A DNA stretch of 58,634 bases from contig NZ_AYKF01000065.1 of the NCBI RefSeq assembly GCF_003732545.1, positions 1 to 58,634 on the forward strand, in the 5' to 3' direction. Every line of letters begins with the position of its first letter. Position 1 is the first letter of the stretch. The translations under genes and the position numbers were made by a program. Under the pieces are notes generated by a model. The model was not told where the DNA came from. It searched no databases and saw only the letters and a list, made by a program, of their open reading frames with translations. Source of the DNA: Salinisphaera orenii subsp. halophila YIM 95161 (lineage in GTDB: Bacteria > Pseudomonadota > Gammaproteobacteria > Nevskiales > Salinisphaeraceae). Below, piece by piece: positions 8,914 to 16,806 of this stretch.

Positions 8914-9546
8914 CTATTCGCCCGTGGCTCCGGACGAGGGTTCGGCGTCGCCGCCTTCGCCGCCGGCGTCGAAGTAGTTGAAGGTGCCGCACAGCGCCGG
9001 TTTCTCGCCGGCGCTCAGCGGGTCGCGCGAGAAGGCGGCGAGCTGGAGCGTGGCCTGACTCGCGGTGCCGGTTTCGGCCAGGGCAATGTAGCGGGTTTCG
9101 CCGTCGCGGCACAGGCCGCCGTTGGGGGCGTCCGCGCCCACCTGCTCGCTGTCGACTGCGCGCAGGGTCACCGGGGTGTCCGGGGCGATGAGCAGCACGT
9201 CGGCGAAGCGGGCATCTCCCGAACCGGAGGGATAGCCGTCGCGTCCATAGACGGTCTCCGGTGCGCCCAGGGCGTAGCGCAGGCCCTTGGCTGCGGTCAG
9301 CCCGGCGTCGTCGATCTCGATCGCGCCGGTGAAGGCCATGGCGGTGTTCGACAGCGGGGTGTAGCGGCCGTGGAAGTTCACGGTCGAGCCCGGTTCGGGC
9401 CGGGCGGTCGGCGCGGCGTCGTCGGCGGCCGCGCCGCCGCCGAGCACGCTGCAGCCGGTCAGCAGCACTACGGCCGCACCCAGAACCGCGAGAGCGGCGT
9501 TGTGGGCGGGACGATGGCCAGGGCCGGGAACGACGGATTCGGTCAT
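8914..9546 (-). CDS. Putative lipoprotein, unknown function
   Basis: A 210-residue protein with a signal peptide and lipobox LLTGC (about residues 28-32), followed by a Gly/Ala/Asp linker, so it is probably lipid-anchored in the envelope. The rest has no recognisable catalytic motif; two cysteines (in GGLCRDG and ALCGTF) could pair. Its ATG overlaps the stop codon of the upstream DUF4105 gene (ATGA at 9543-9546), implying translational coupling and a shared job. Confidence 0.68.
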   Translation of the reverse strand: MTESVVPGPGHRPAHNAALAVLGAAVVLLTGCSVLGGGAAADDAAPTARPEPGSTVNFHGRYTPLSNTAMAFTGAIEIDDAGLTAAKGLRYALGAPETVYGRDGYPSGSGDARFADVLLIAPDTPVTLRAVDSEQVGADAPNGGLCRDGETRYIALAETGTASQATLQLAAFSRDPLSAGEKPALCGTFNYFDAGGEGGDAEPSSGATGE

Positions 9547-10628
9547 GGTGTGGCGGTCCTTCCGGCCTCGGCCGGTGCAGATGACGGGCCCGGCTCGATC
9601 AGGTCGCCGTCGGGGGCGGGCACGCCGCGGCGGATCGCGCGCGGGAAATCCGCCGCGGCGTGCCCGTCGACGTCGGCGGCGACGGCGCGGGCGTTGATGT
9701 GGCCGCGGGCCCGCAGTTCGGCGAGCGGGCGGGAGGTGTCGAGTGCGCCGAGATCGTAGATATAGTCCGGCAGATAGCCGGAGGCAAGCAGGCGGTAGTC
9801 GCTCGGCAGCCCGGGCACGATCGCTTTGACCATGTCGTAGACGATGGTGGTGCAGTTCGACAGAACGGTGTTGTAGAAGCGCGGCTCGCGGCGCAGCGAT
9901 TCGGCCTCGTCGAGATAGGCGAGGAACAGGTCGCGCAGCGCCGCCCGCGGCAGGGCCACGCGGTAGAGGTAGACGTCCTCGCCGCGCACGTTCGAGCGGG
10001 TGCGCACGATGTCGCGTTCGTCGGCGGCGATCAGCACCAGCTCGGACTGCTTGAACAGACCGCCGATGGCCGAGAACGAGGACTCGCGCGTGCGCCGCAC
10101 CTCCACCGAGAACACCAGCTGGCGGCCGTCGGTGAAGCCGAAGCTGACCAGCGTGTGCGCGATCGCCGGGCCCATCCAGTGGGACGCGATCAGGTCGGCC
10201 GAGCGCAGTTGCGACAGGTCGTAGGTGCGGGTCTCCCAGCGCGGGGTGAAATCCTCGCGGGTGCGCCAGTCGAAGTTGCGCACGTTGTGGAGCGTCACGC
10301 GATCGCCGTCGCGTTCGGATTCCAGCAGGCGTGCGACGTCGGGCGCCCAGTCGCGGTCCATGGCCGGCCGGATGGTCTGCCACCAGCCGATCAGCGCGAC
10401 GAAGACCAGCGCGAAGACCAGCAGCGACGGCCAGCGCAGTTCGCGCAGCGGCGGCGCCAGCAGGCTGGCGAGCGCGACCAGCGTGAGGGCCAGCCAGAGC
10501 GCGAGCAGCACTGCGGCGAACCCGCGCGGCCCGCGGAACCACAGCGCGCCGCTGCCCCAGGCGCCGAGCAGCGTCAGGCCGAGGGCGAGCGGCAGGCGCC
10601 AGAGCAGGCTCGCGCTCAGCGCGGCCAT
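9543..10628 (-). CDS. DUF4105 (Lnb N-terminal periplasmic-type) membrane protein
   Basis: A 361-residue protein with two or three N-terminal hydrophobic segments (residues about 8-85) and then a periplasmic domain. The run YNTVLSNCTTIVYDMVKAIVP (in two parts, about residues 252-272) with its central Asn-Cys is the hallmark of DUF4105, a papain/NlpC-like fold thought to act on envelope substrates. No substrate is established. It is upstream of and overlaps the lipoprotein gene, and opgD lies 88 bp further upstream in the same orientation. Confidence 0.8.
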   Translation of the reverse strand: MAALSASLLWRLPLALGLTLLGAWGSGALWFRGPRGFAAVLLALWLALTLVALASLLAPPLRELRWPSLLVFALVFVALIGWWQTIRPAMDRDWAPDVARLLESERDGDRVTLHNVRNFDWRTREDFTPRWETRTYDLSQLRSADLIASHWMGPAIAHTLVSFGFTDGRQLVFSVEVRRTRESSFSAIGGLFKQSELVLIAADERDIVRTRSNVRGEDVYLYRVALPRAALRDLFLAYLDEAESLRREPRFYNTVLSNCTTIVYDMVKAIVPGLPSDYRLLASGYLPDYIYDLGALDTSRPLAELRARGHINARAVAADVDGHAAADFPRAIRRGVPAPDGDLIEPGPSSAPAEAGRTATP

Positions 10629-10716
10629 GGGTGCTCCGGCGTGCCGACGGGGGTGGGCGACGACTCGAACATGCCGTCCATGCTAGCGAAGCCGGGGCCG
10701 GGTGTGGCGCCGGCGC

Positions 10717-12327
10717 TCAGTAATAGCGTTCCGAGGGTTTGGGCGGCACCCACTGATAGAGCCAGGTCTCGGTGAGCGTGCGATCGCCGTCACGCAGGTA
10801 GAGCCGCATGGACAGCGGTTCATCCGAGGCGGTCTCGGGAATCCAGTCGAAGATCGCGCGGTAGCCGTCGATGGGTTCGAACCGCCGTGCCTGGACCATG
10901 CCGAGCCGACCGCGCGAGACGCTGATCTCGGCGACCACGTCGGCGTCGTCGGGCAGGTCGTCGAGGGTATCGCCGACGAAATCCACGGCGAATCGGCGGG
11001 CGTACTCCGCAGGCGAGCGATCACCCGGAATCCAGCCCTCCGGGACGTTGCCCATGCCGGTCCAGGTCTTGTCCACCTGCGCGAGGGTCGGGCTGACCGG
11101 CGGCAGTGGATACCAGTACAGCCGGTAGCGATAGTCCAGCCGCTGGCCGGCCTCGACCGGGTCTCCGGGGATCCAGAAGGCCACGATGTTGTCGACGGTC
11201 TCGCCCACGGTCGGCAGTTCCACGAGCGCGATCTCGCCGGCGCCCCAATCGCTGGTGGGTTCGACCCACAGGCTCGGGCGACGGTTGTACCAGGCGACGT
11301 CGTCGCGATAGTTGTCGAAGTCGTGGTCGTGCTGAACGAGGCCGAAACCGCGCGGATTCTCGTCGCTGAAGGCGTTGTACTGCAGCGTTTCCGGGTTGAA
11401 CAGCGGGCGGCATATCCACTCGCCGTTGCCGCGCCACATCTCCAGCCGGTCCGAGTCGTGAATCTGCGGGTGGATGGTGTCGCGGGCCTGGCTCTGGCTC
11501 GTGCCCTTGAGGAACATGCTGGTCATGGGGGCGATGCCCAGCCGCTCGATCGGCCGGCGGGTGAACAGCGTCATGTCGACATCCAGGACCGCGCCCTCTT
11601 CGCGCAGATCGATGTCGAAGCGATAGGCGCCGGTGACGCTCGGCGAGTCGAGCAGGGCGTAGACGGTGACCGTGGTCGCCCCCGGCTCCGGCTGAACGAA
11701 CCAGAAATCGGTGAAGTCGGGGAACTCCTCGCCCGAGGCCAGCGCGGTGTTCACCGCCAGCCCGCGCGCCGAGAGGCCGTACTGTTCGTTCTTGTCGAGG
11801 AAGCGGAAATAGCTCGCGCCCAGAAACGCGCCGGCCTCGTCGACGTGCCCGTCGCGGATCGCGCTGGCGAGCACGAAGCCCGCGAAACCGAGATCGCGGC
11901 CTGTCAGCGGCGCCCGGTCGACGCCGGCCTGGCCGTAGTTGAACAGGGACGGGCTGAAATGGATGGGCCGCGCCATGTCCGTGTCCGGATCGAGGGCGTG
12001 CATGTGTACCGGCACGTTGAAATGCATGCCCACGTGGAAGAAGGTCATGCGCAGATCGAAGGCGTCGTCGCCTGACCAGAGCGCCTGGGCAGGGTCGTAG
12101 CGGATCTTCTGATAGTTCAGCGGCTCGAGATCGGCCAGCGTTGCCGGCAGCTTCTCGACGTGCGACTCGTACGGCCGCTCGGCGAGTTCGCGGGCCCGTT
12201 GCCGGAGCCGCTCGCCGTCGAACGGCTGCGCCTCCGAGGCGTCGCCCAGGCGGGCGAATGCGGGCAGGCCCGGCAGGCCGAGCGAGGCCAGCGCCAGAGA
12301 GGTCTTGAGCAGGGTGCGTCGATGCAT
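10717..12327 (-). CDS. opgD: Glucan biosynthesis protein D (osmoregulated periplasmic glucans)
   Basis: A 536-residue member of the MdoG/OpgG-OpgD family, which acts on beta-glucan backbones in the periplasm. The N-terminus MHRRTLLKTSLALASLG carries twin arginines, a Tat signal like that of E. coli OpgD; OpgG proteins use Sec. Family blocks visible include FDLRMTFFHVGMHFN, GASYFR, GLSARGLAVNT, FTDFWF, SPSVTGAYRF, TSMFL, NPRGFGLVQHDHDF and SDWGAGEIALVELPT. It stands alone from the opgGH pair at 54.6-58.6 kb and is followed by the DUF4105/lipoprotein pair. Confidence 0.93.
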   Translation of the reverse strand: MHRRTLLKTSLALASLGLPGLPAFARLGDASEAQPFDGERLRQRARELAERPYESHVEKLPATLADLEPLNYQKIRYDPAQALWSGDDAFDLRMTFFHVGMHFNVPVHMHALDPDTDMARPIHFSPSLFNYGQAGVDRAPLTGRDLGFAGFVLASAIRDGHVDEAGAFLGASYFRFLDKNEQYGLSARGLAVNTALASGEEFPDFTDFWFVQPEPGATTVTVYALLDSPSVTGAYRFDIDLREEGAVLDVDMTLFTRRPIERLGIAPMTSMFLKGTSQSQARDTIHPQIHDSDRLEMWRGNGEWICRPLFNPETLQYNAFSDENPRGFGLVQHDHDFDNYRDDVAWYNRRPSLWVEPTSDWGAGEIALVELPTVGETVDNIVAFWIPGDPVEAGQRLDYRYRLYWYPLPPVSPTLAQVDKTWTGMGNVPEGWIPGDRSPAEYARRFAVDFVGDTLDDLPDDADVVAEISVSRGRLGMVQARRFEPIDGYRAIFDWIPETASDEPLSMRLYLRDGDRTLTETWLYQWVPPKPSERYY

Positions 12328-12486
12328 GGACTCGCCTTCGGTGGGCTTCCTTTAGGGACAGGCGATCGGGCCCGGGGTTCCGGCGCGGATGTGCGGATGC
12401 GCTACCTCACCCGGTCGACCCTCGGCTTGCCGGCACCTCGATCGCCCCGGCGCCGTTTGGCGCGCGGTCGTGCCGGACGCCACGGC

Positions 12487-12978
12487 TCAGGGCAGGAAGT
12501 CGCTCAGGAAGGCGTCGGCCTCGTTGCGGAGCTGGCCGCGCAGTTCGATCATGCGGCGGGCGTAGTCGTTGAGCCGCCGCTGATGATCGGTCTCGGGCGT
12601 GAAGGCGGGCACGGGCTGCTTGCCGCCGCTTTCGTCGAGGGCGACGAACACCAGAATGCAGTGGGTGGTGAAGCGCCGCTGGCGCTGGCGCGGATTGCGG
12701 GCGTGCACGCTCACCGAGATGTGCATGCTGGTGCGGCCCGTGTGCATCAGTTCCGCGCGCAGCGTCACCAGATCGCCCACGCTGATCGGTTCGAGAAAAC
12801 GGATGCCGCCGACGTAGGCGGTCACGCAGTAGCTCGCGCTCCAGTTCGCCGCGCAGGTGTAGCCGGCGTGGTCGATCCACTTCATCACGTTGCCGCCGTG
12901 GACGTTGCCGCCGAAATTGACGTCGGAGGGCTCGGCCAGAAAGCGCAGGGTGATCTCGGCGGCGGGGGTGTCGGTCAC
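12487..12978 (-). CDS. Acyl-CoA thioesterase (YciA/ACOT type hotdog)
   Basis: A 163-residue hotdog thioesterase. The segment PSDVNFGGNVHGGNVMKWID (residues about 17-36) is the HotDog_ACOT signature with the conserved Asn-x-x-Gly and the Asp of the helix. It likely hydrolyses medium or long acyl-CoAs in the cytoplasm. The start codon is GTG at 12978; no in-frame ATG precedes the domain. It reads toward opgD across a 159-bp gap. Confidence 0.85.
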   Translation of the reverse strand: MTDTPAAEITLRFLAEPSDVNFGGNVHGGNVMKWIDHAGYTCAANWSASYCVTAYVGGIRFLEPISVGDLVTLRAELMHTGRTSMHISVSVHARNPRQRQRRFTTHCILVFVALDESGGKQPVPAFTPETDHQRRLNDYARRMIELRGQLRNEADAFLSDFLP

Positions 12979-13114
12979 GGTCGGCTCGGCGCGGGGGCGT
13001 GCGGCCGAGTCTAGCGGGTCGCGGCCCGCCGGGCGAAGCGTCGCCTCGCGGCCCGCTGGACGGCCCGGGGCGATACGCCGGTCGCCCGGCGTCGCGTCGT
13101 GCGGCGCGAGCGCC

Positions 13115-13120
13115 TAGACT
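13115..13120 (+). promoter_or_regulatory. Candidate -10 box of the GST gene
   Basis: TAGACT lies 29 bp before the ATG of the GST gene in a short divergent gap. No good -35 hexamer is 17 bp upstream. The same CTAGACT context appears before the lipoprotein gene at 28807. Confidence 0.4.
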
Positions 13121-13149
13121 GAGCGCGTCATTCCATCGCGAGACCCGCC

Positions 13150-13725
13150 ATGAAGCTCATCGGATCCGGCACGTCGCCCTATGTCCGCCGCACCCGCCTG
13201 CTGCTGGGCGATCGACCCTACGAGTTCGAGAGTCTGGACATCTACGGCGCCGACCGCGACGCCCTGCGGGCGCGCAACCCGGCGCTCAAGATTCCGATGC
13301 TCGTCGACGGCGGCCGCACCCTCTACGACTCGCGGGTGATCGCGCGCTATCTCAGCGACAAATTCGAGCACGCGCCGCTGAGCTGGGATCAGGAGAACCT
13401 GCTCACGCTCGTCGATGCCGCCAACGATTCGATGGTCGCGCTGGTGCTGTCGCACAAGTCCGGCCTCGATATCCACGACGGCGCGACGTTCCACGAGCTC
13501 CAGCACGAGCGCATCGGGCGTGCGATGACCGCACTCGAGGACGTCGCCGCCGACGGCGCCTTCGACGCCTGGGATTACCCGGCGATCTGCGTCTACTGCC
13601 TGGTCGACTGGGCCGAGATGCGCGAGATGTTCGATTTCGCCGAGCACCCGGCGCTGCGCGGCGTGCGCGAGCGTCATCGGGGGCAGCCGATGGTGGCCGA
13701 GACCGATCCGCGTCGCGCCGGCTGA
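13150..13725 (+). CDS. Glutathione S-transferase family protein
   Basis: A 191-residue protein with the N-terminal thioredoxin-fold GST domain. SGTSPYVRRTRLLL (residues about 5-18) supplies the usual S/P-Y/F catalytic region, NPALKIPMLVD has the cis-proline, and LYDSRVIARYLSD has the glutathione-contacting E/D-S pair as DS. The helical C-terminal domain follows. Substrates vary widely in this family and none can be named here. ATG start fits the family N-terminus exactly. Confidence 0.87.
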   Translation: MKLIGSGTSPYVRRTRLLLGDRPYEFESLDIYGADRDALRARNPALKIPMLVDGGRTLYDSRVIARYLSDKFEHAPLSWDQENLLTLVDAANDSMVALVLSHKSGLDIHDGATFHELQHERIGRAMTALEDVAADGAFDAWDYPAICVYCLVDWAEMREMFDFAEHPALRGVRERHRGQPMVAETDPRRAG

Positions 13726-13740
13726 GGCCCCGGCGACGGT

Positions 13741-13769
13741 TTGACAGCCCCTGCGGGCCGGCACAGGCT
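13741..13769 (+). promoter_or_regulatory. Possible promoter of the PNPOx-family gene
   Basis: A consensus TTGACA at 13741-13746 is followed after 17 bp by CAGGCT (13764-13769), a poor -10 match. It starts 16 bp after the GST stop codon and 68 bp before the next ATG. The -35 match is perfect but the weak -10 makes this only a candidate. Confidence 0.33.
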
Positions 13770-13808
13770 GATCCGAAGACCGCCCGCGGTCGTGAGGAGC
13801 GCAGGACC

Positions 13809-14468
13809 ATGAGCCGACTCTACGGCCCGGCCCACCGGGCCCTGCAGGATCAGTTCGACACCCGCGAACTCGCCGACCGCATCGAGGATGTGGCCGCCAG
13901 CCCGGGTGTCGAGCCCGCGGCCCGGGCCTTCATCGAATCGCGCGACATGTTCTTCCTGTCGACGGTCGATGCCCGCGGCTGCCCGACCGTGTCCTACAAG
14001 GGCGGCGCGCCGGGTTTCGTGCGGGTGCTGGACGAGACCACGCTGGCGTTTCCCAACTACGACGGCAACGGTATGTATCTGTCGATGGGCAATGCCGACG
14101 CCCATCCCGAGGTGGGCCTGCTGTTCATCGACTTCGAGAAGCCCTTCCGCCTGCGCGCCCAGGGTCGGGCGACGGTGGCCGCCGACGATCCGCTGATCGG
14201 CGACTGGCCGGGCGCCGATCTCGTGGTGCGGGTGGCGCTGCATGCGGTCTGGCAGAACTGCCCGCGCTACATCCATCGCTATCGCAAGCTGTCGAACTCC
14301 CGCTACGTGCCGGACGCCCGCGCCCGGGCGCCGCTGGCCGGCTGGAAGCGCATCGACGGCCTGCAGGACGTGCTCACCGACGCCGACCGGGCCGAGGCCG
14401 CCCGCGAGGGCCACATAACCGAGGACGAGTGGATCGACAGCATCCAGCGCGGCGATCCGCGCGCATAG
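13809..14468 (+). CDS. Pyridoxamine 5'-phosphate oxidase-like flavin protein
   Basis: A 219-residue split-barrel FMN-binding protein. The core reads FIESRDMFFLSTVDARGCPTVSYKGG (residues about 38-63, split), then FPNYDGNGMY and FIDFEKPFRLRAQGRA, typical of the PNPOx-like family distinct from PdxH (which is at 33435-34076). Members bind FMN or F420 and often act as reductases of unknown substrate. A good ribosome site (GAGGAG) precedes the ATG at 13809, which rules out longer in-frame starts. Confidence 0.8.
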   Translation: MSRLYGPAHRALQDQFDTRELADRIEDVAASPGVEPAARAFIESRDMFFLSTVDARGCPTVSYKGGAPGFVRVLDETTLAFPNYDGNGMYLSMGNADAHPEVGLLFIDFEKPFRLRAQGRATVAADDPLIGDWPGADLVVRVALHAVWQNCPRYIHRYRKLSNSRYVPDARARAPLAGWKRIDGLQDVLTDADRAEAAREGHITEDEWIDSIQRGDPRA

Positions 14469-14623
14469 GGGCTGGTCCGGCCGCTCACGCCACCGCGCCG
14501 TTTCTCGGATCCGGCGAAATCGACGCTGCCGCGGCGCGGCCCGGGGGCGACGCGTCCCGGCCCGTCGAGCGGACGCGGCCGAAGAACGCGCCCGAGCCGC
14601 GACCCGAGTCGCGCCGGCGGTCC

Positions 14624-14977
14624 TTACGGGCCCGCGGCGCGCCCGGCGGCGGACGGGTCGTCGATCGCCATCGCCGTGCCGACCTCGGCCACCTTCGTCT
14701 GCTTGTCGTAGGCGCACAGCCGCTGCTGCCGGCGGTCCGTGCCGGGCCCGCGGCCGGTCAATCGGGCCAGACCGTAGTGCTGTGAGCCGAATGGGTCGAC
14801 GGTGATCGTCTCGACCTCGAAGCCGTCGTCGTCGGCCGCCGCCCGGCAGCCGGCCTCGACGTCGGCACGGAAGGCCTGCCAGGCCGCTTCGGTCGAGGCG
14901 AGGGCGCCGGTGGACACGAGGCCGGCGAGCGCGAGCAGGCGCGCCGCGCGCTGCCGGCGGTGATCGAGTATTCGCAT
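14624..14977 (-). CDS. Small secreted protein of unknown function
   Basis: A 117-residue protein with a basic N-terminus and hydrophobic segment (MRILDHRRQR then ARLLALAGLVSTGALA), a likely Sec signal peptide with cleavage after ALA-S. The mature part has two cysteines (GCRAAADD and LCAYDK) that may pair. No family recognised. The ATG at 14977 is preferred over one 36 bp upstream because it puts the signal peptide at the N-terminus. It follows the DUF3301 gene on the same strand. Confidence 0.55.
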   Translation of the reverse strand: MRILDHRRQRAARLLALAGLVSTGALASTEAAWQAFRADVEAGCRAAADDDGFEVETITVDPFGSQHYGLARLTGRGPGTDRRQQRLCAYDKQTKVAEVGTAMAIDDPSAAGRAAGP

Positions 14978-15020
14978 TGCGCGGGTTTTCGAACGGGTGT
15001 CGCGGCCCCGCATCGTCCGC

Positions 15021-15329
15021 TCAGGCGGACTCCTCGCTGAACGGATGCGCTTCGAGTTGGACCCGGGCGACGTGCAGCCCGTGCATGTCCACGATGCCGC
15101 CGTAGCGCCGGTCGCCGCGCTGATAGAACTCGAAGCGATAACGGCGCTTGATGAACCCGCGGCCGAGGCCGATGCGGTCGAAGGCCAGTTCGTCGATGAA
15201 GGTCATGCGCGCTTGTTCGCAGGCCGCGAGCGCGGCCCGGCGGGCTCGCGACCGGGCGCCGAGCGACTGCCACCAGAAGATGGCGACGAGCGCGGTGCCG
15301 ATCAGCCAGGGGAAATAGTCGAACAGCAC
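15021..15329 (-). CDS. DUF3301 family protein
   Basis: A 102-residue protein with one N-terminal membrane segment (FPWLIGTALVAIFWW) followed by a cationic region and a small beta-rich tail (RRYRFEFYQRGDRRYGGIV). This matches DUF3301, a family of gammaproteobacterial membrane-anchored proteins without known function. The start codon is GTG at 15329, with AGGCGGG about 8 bases upstream; it is 13 bp after the stop of the alpha-hydroxy-acid oxidase gene, so it is probably in the same transcript. Confidence 0.72.
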   Translation of the reverse strand: MLFDYFPWLIGTALVAIFWWQSLGARSRARRAALAACEQARMTFIDELAFDRIGLGRGFIKRRYRFEFYQRGDRRYGGIVDMHGLHVARVQLEAHPFSEESA

Positions 15330-15342
15330 GGTCGAGCCCGCC

Positions 15343-16653
15343 TCAGGCGTCGGCCGCCGGGGCGTCGTCGGGCACGACGCGGGCGGCGCCGTTTCGGATC
15401 TCGTCGATCCCGCGGCAGCCGGCCAGCGCCATGGTCAGCTCGAAATCGGCGGCCAGATTGTCCATGACCTCGCCCGCACCGGCTTCGCCGGCCAGGGCCA
15501 GGCCGTAGGCGTAGGGGCGGCCGAGTCCGACCGCGGTCGCCCCCAGCGCGAGCGCCTTGAACACGTCGGCGCCGCCGCGCACGCCGGAATCCAGGATCAC
15601 CGGCAGCTCGGGCGCGGCGGCCGCCACCGCGGGCAGCGCGTCGAGGCTGGCCACCGCACCGTCGACCTGGCGGCCGCCGTGATTGGACACGATGAGCCCG
15701 TCCACCCCGTGATCCGCGGCCATGCGCGCGTCGTCGGCGTCGAGCACGCCCTTGAGCACGATCGGCAGGCGCGTGCGATGACGCAGCCAGGCCAGCTCGC
15801 CCCAGGTCAGATTCGGCCGCGAGTAGGTCGCGATGAAGCGGCGCACCGCGGCCAGCGCCCGGCCGCTGGTCAGCGCGGCCAGACTGGAGCCGGGATAGTG
15901 GCGCGCCGCGGCGAGCACGTTGCGCAGGGTGGTCAGGTTCACCGGCGGCCGCGGGCCGTCGTCGGCGGCGGCGTCCAGGCCCGCGGTGAAGACCGGGTCC
16001 GAGGTGTACTGGGCGATGCCCCGGCCGAGCAGAAAGGGCAGGTGGGCCAGATCCAGGTCGCGGCTGCGCCAGCCGAGCAGCGTGGTGTCGAGCGTGACCA
16101 CCAGCGCCTCGCAGCCGCAGGCTTCGGCGCGGGCGACCAGCGATTCCACCAGCGCGTCCGATTTCGACCAGTAGAGCTGGAACCAGCGCGGCGCGCCGGG
16201 GGCGACCGTCTCCATCGCGGCGGCGCAGTCCTCCATCGAACGGCTGGCCTGGTTGGAAAAGATCATGGGCACGCCGCGCGCGGCCGCGGCCCGGGCCACG
16301 GCCACGTCGGCGCCCGGGTGGGCGGCTTCGAGCACGCCGATGGGGCAGAGCAGGAACGGCTGCGGGTAGCGCCGGCCGAACAGGCTGATCGCGGTGTCCC
16401 GGTGCGCCACGTCGCGCAGCATGCGCGGAACGATGCGCCAGCGCTCGAAGGCGCGGCGATTGGCGGACATTGTGGACTCGCGCCCGGCGCCGCCGGCGAT
16501 ATAGGCGAAATCGGCCGCCGCCATGCGTCGCTGGGCGGCGGCCTCCAGCGCGGTCTCGGCCACGGGTACGCGCGGGCGACGGCCGGCCATGCCCGCCGAA
16601 TAGATCGCCTGCTGGCGGGCCACCGGGCCGGTACGCGGGTTGTCGGCGGTCAT
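15343..16653 (-). CDS. FMN-dependent alpha-hydroxy-acid oxidase/dehydrogenase (lactate-type)
   Basis: A 436-residue TIM-barrel flavoprotein of the L-lactate dehydrogenase/glycolate oxidase/lactate monooxygenase family. The active-site signature [19 protein letters not shown] (residues about 329-347) supplies the catalytic His and substrate-binding Arg. FQLYWSKSD and [13 protein letters not shown] are family blocks, and [20 protein letters not shown] binds the FMN phosphate. The long N-terminus and RDL insertion recall lactate 2-monooxygenase-type members, but the substrate is not certain. It heads a likely operon with the DUF3301 and small secreted-protein genes. Confidence 0.85.
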   Translation of the reverse strand: MTADNPRTGPVARQQAIYSAGMAGRRPRVPVAETALEAAAQRRMAAADFAYIAGGAGRESTMSANRRAFERWRIVPRMLRDVAHRDTAISLFGRRYPQPFLLCPIGVLEAAHPGADVAVARAAAARGVPMIFSNQASRSMEDCAAAMETVAPGAPRWFQLYWSKSDALVESLVARAEACGCEALVVTLDTTLLGWRSRDLDLAHLPFLLGRGIAQYTSDPVFTAGLDAAADDGPRPPVNLTTLRNVLAAARHYPGSSLAALTSGRALAAVRRFIATYSRPNLTWGELAWLRHRTRLPIVLKGVLDADDARMAADHGVDGLIVSNHGGRQVDGAVASLDALPAVAAAAPELPVILDSGVRGGADVFKALALGATAVGLGRPYAYGLALAGEAGAGEVMDNLAADFELTMALAGCRGIDEIRNGAARVVPDDAPAADA

Positions 16654-16755
16654 GTCGGTGTTGCTCGGGTCATGGCGGGTGGCGGCGGGCGCGGGCTCGG
16701 CCCGACCTTAGCAAGCGCGGTGCATGCCGTGCCCGCGCGGTTTCGGCGACTCGGC

Positions 16756-16761
16756 TAGAAT
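16756..16761 (+). promoter_or_regulatory. Candidate -10 box of the Kef-type antiporter gene
   Basis: TAGAAT lies 45 bp before the GTG start in the divergent gap between the flavin oxidase and antiporter genes. It stands out in GC-rich surroundings, but no -35 box is obvious. Confidence 0.4.
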
Positions 16762-16806
16762 CGACGGGGCCGAGGGTCGTCGGCCGCACTGCAAGGGGGA
16801 TGGAAC

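Noticed and set aside
10874-10883. GGTTCGAACC, resembling a tRNA T-loop
   Set aside because: It lies inside opgD and no acceptor stem or anticodon arm can be built around it. I found no tRNA or rRNA gene in the window.
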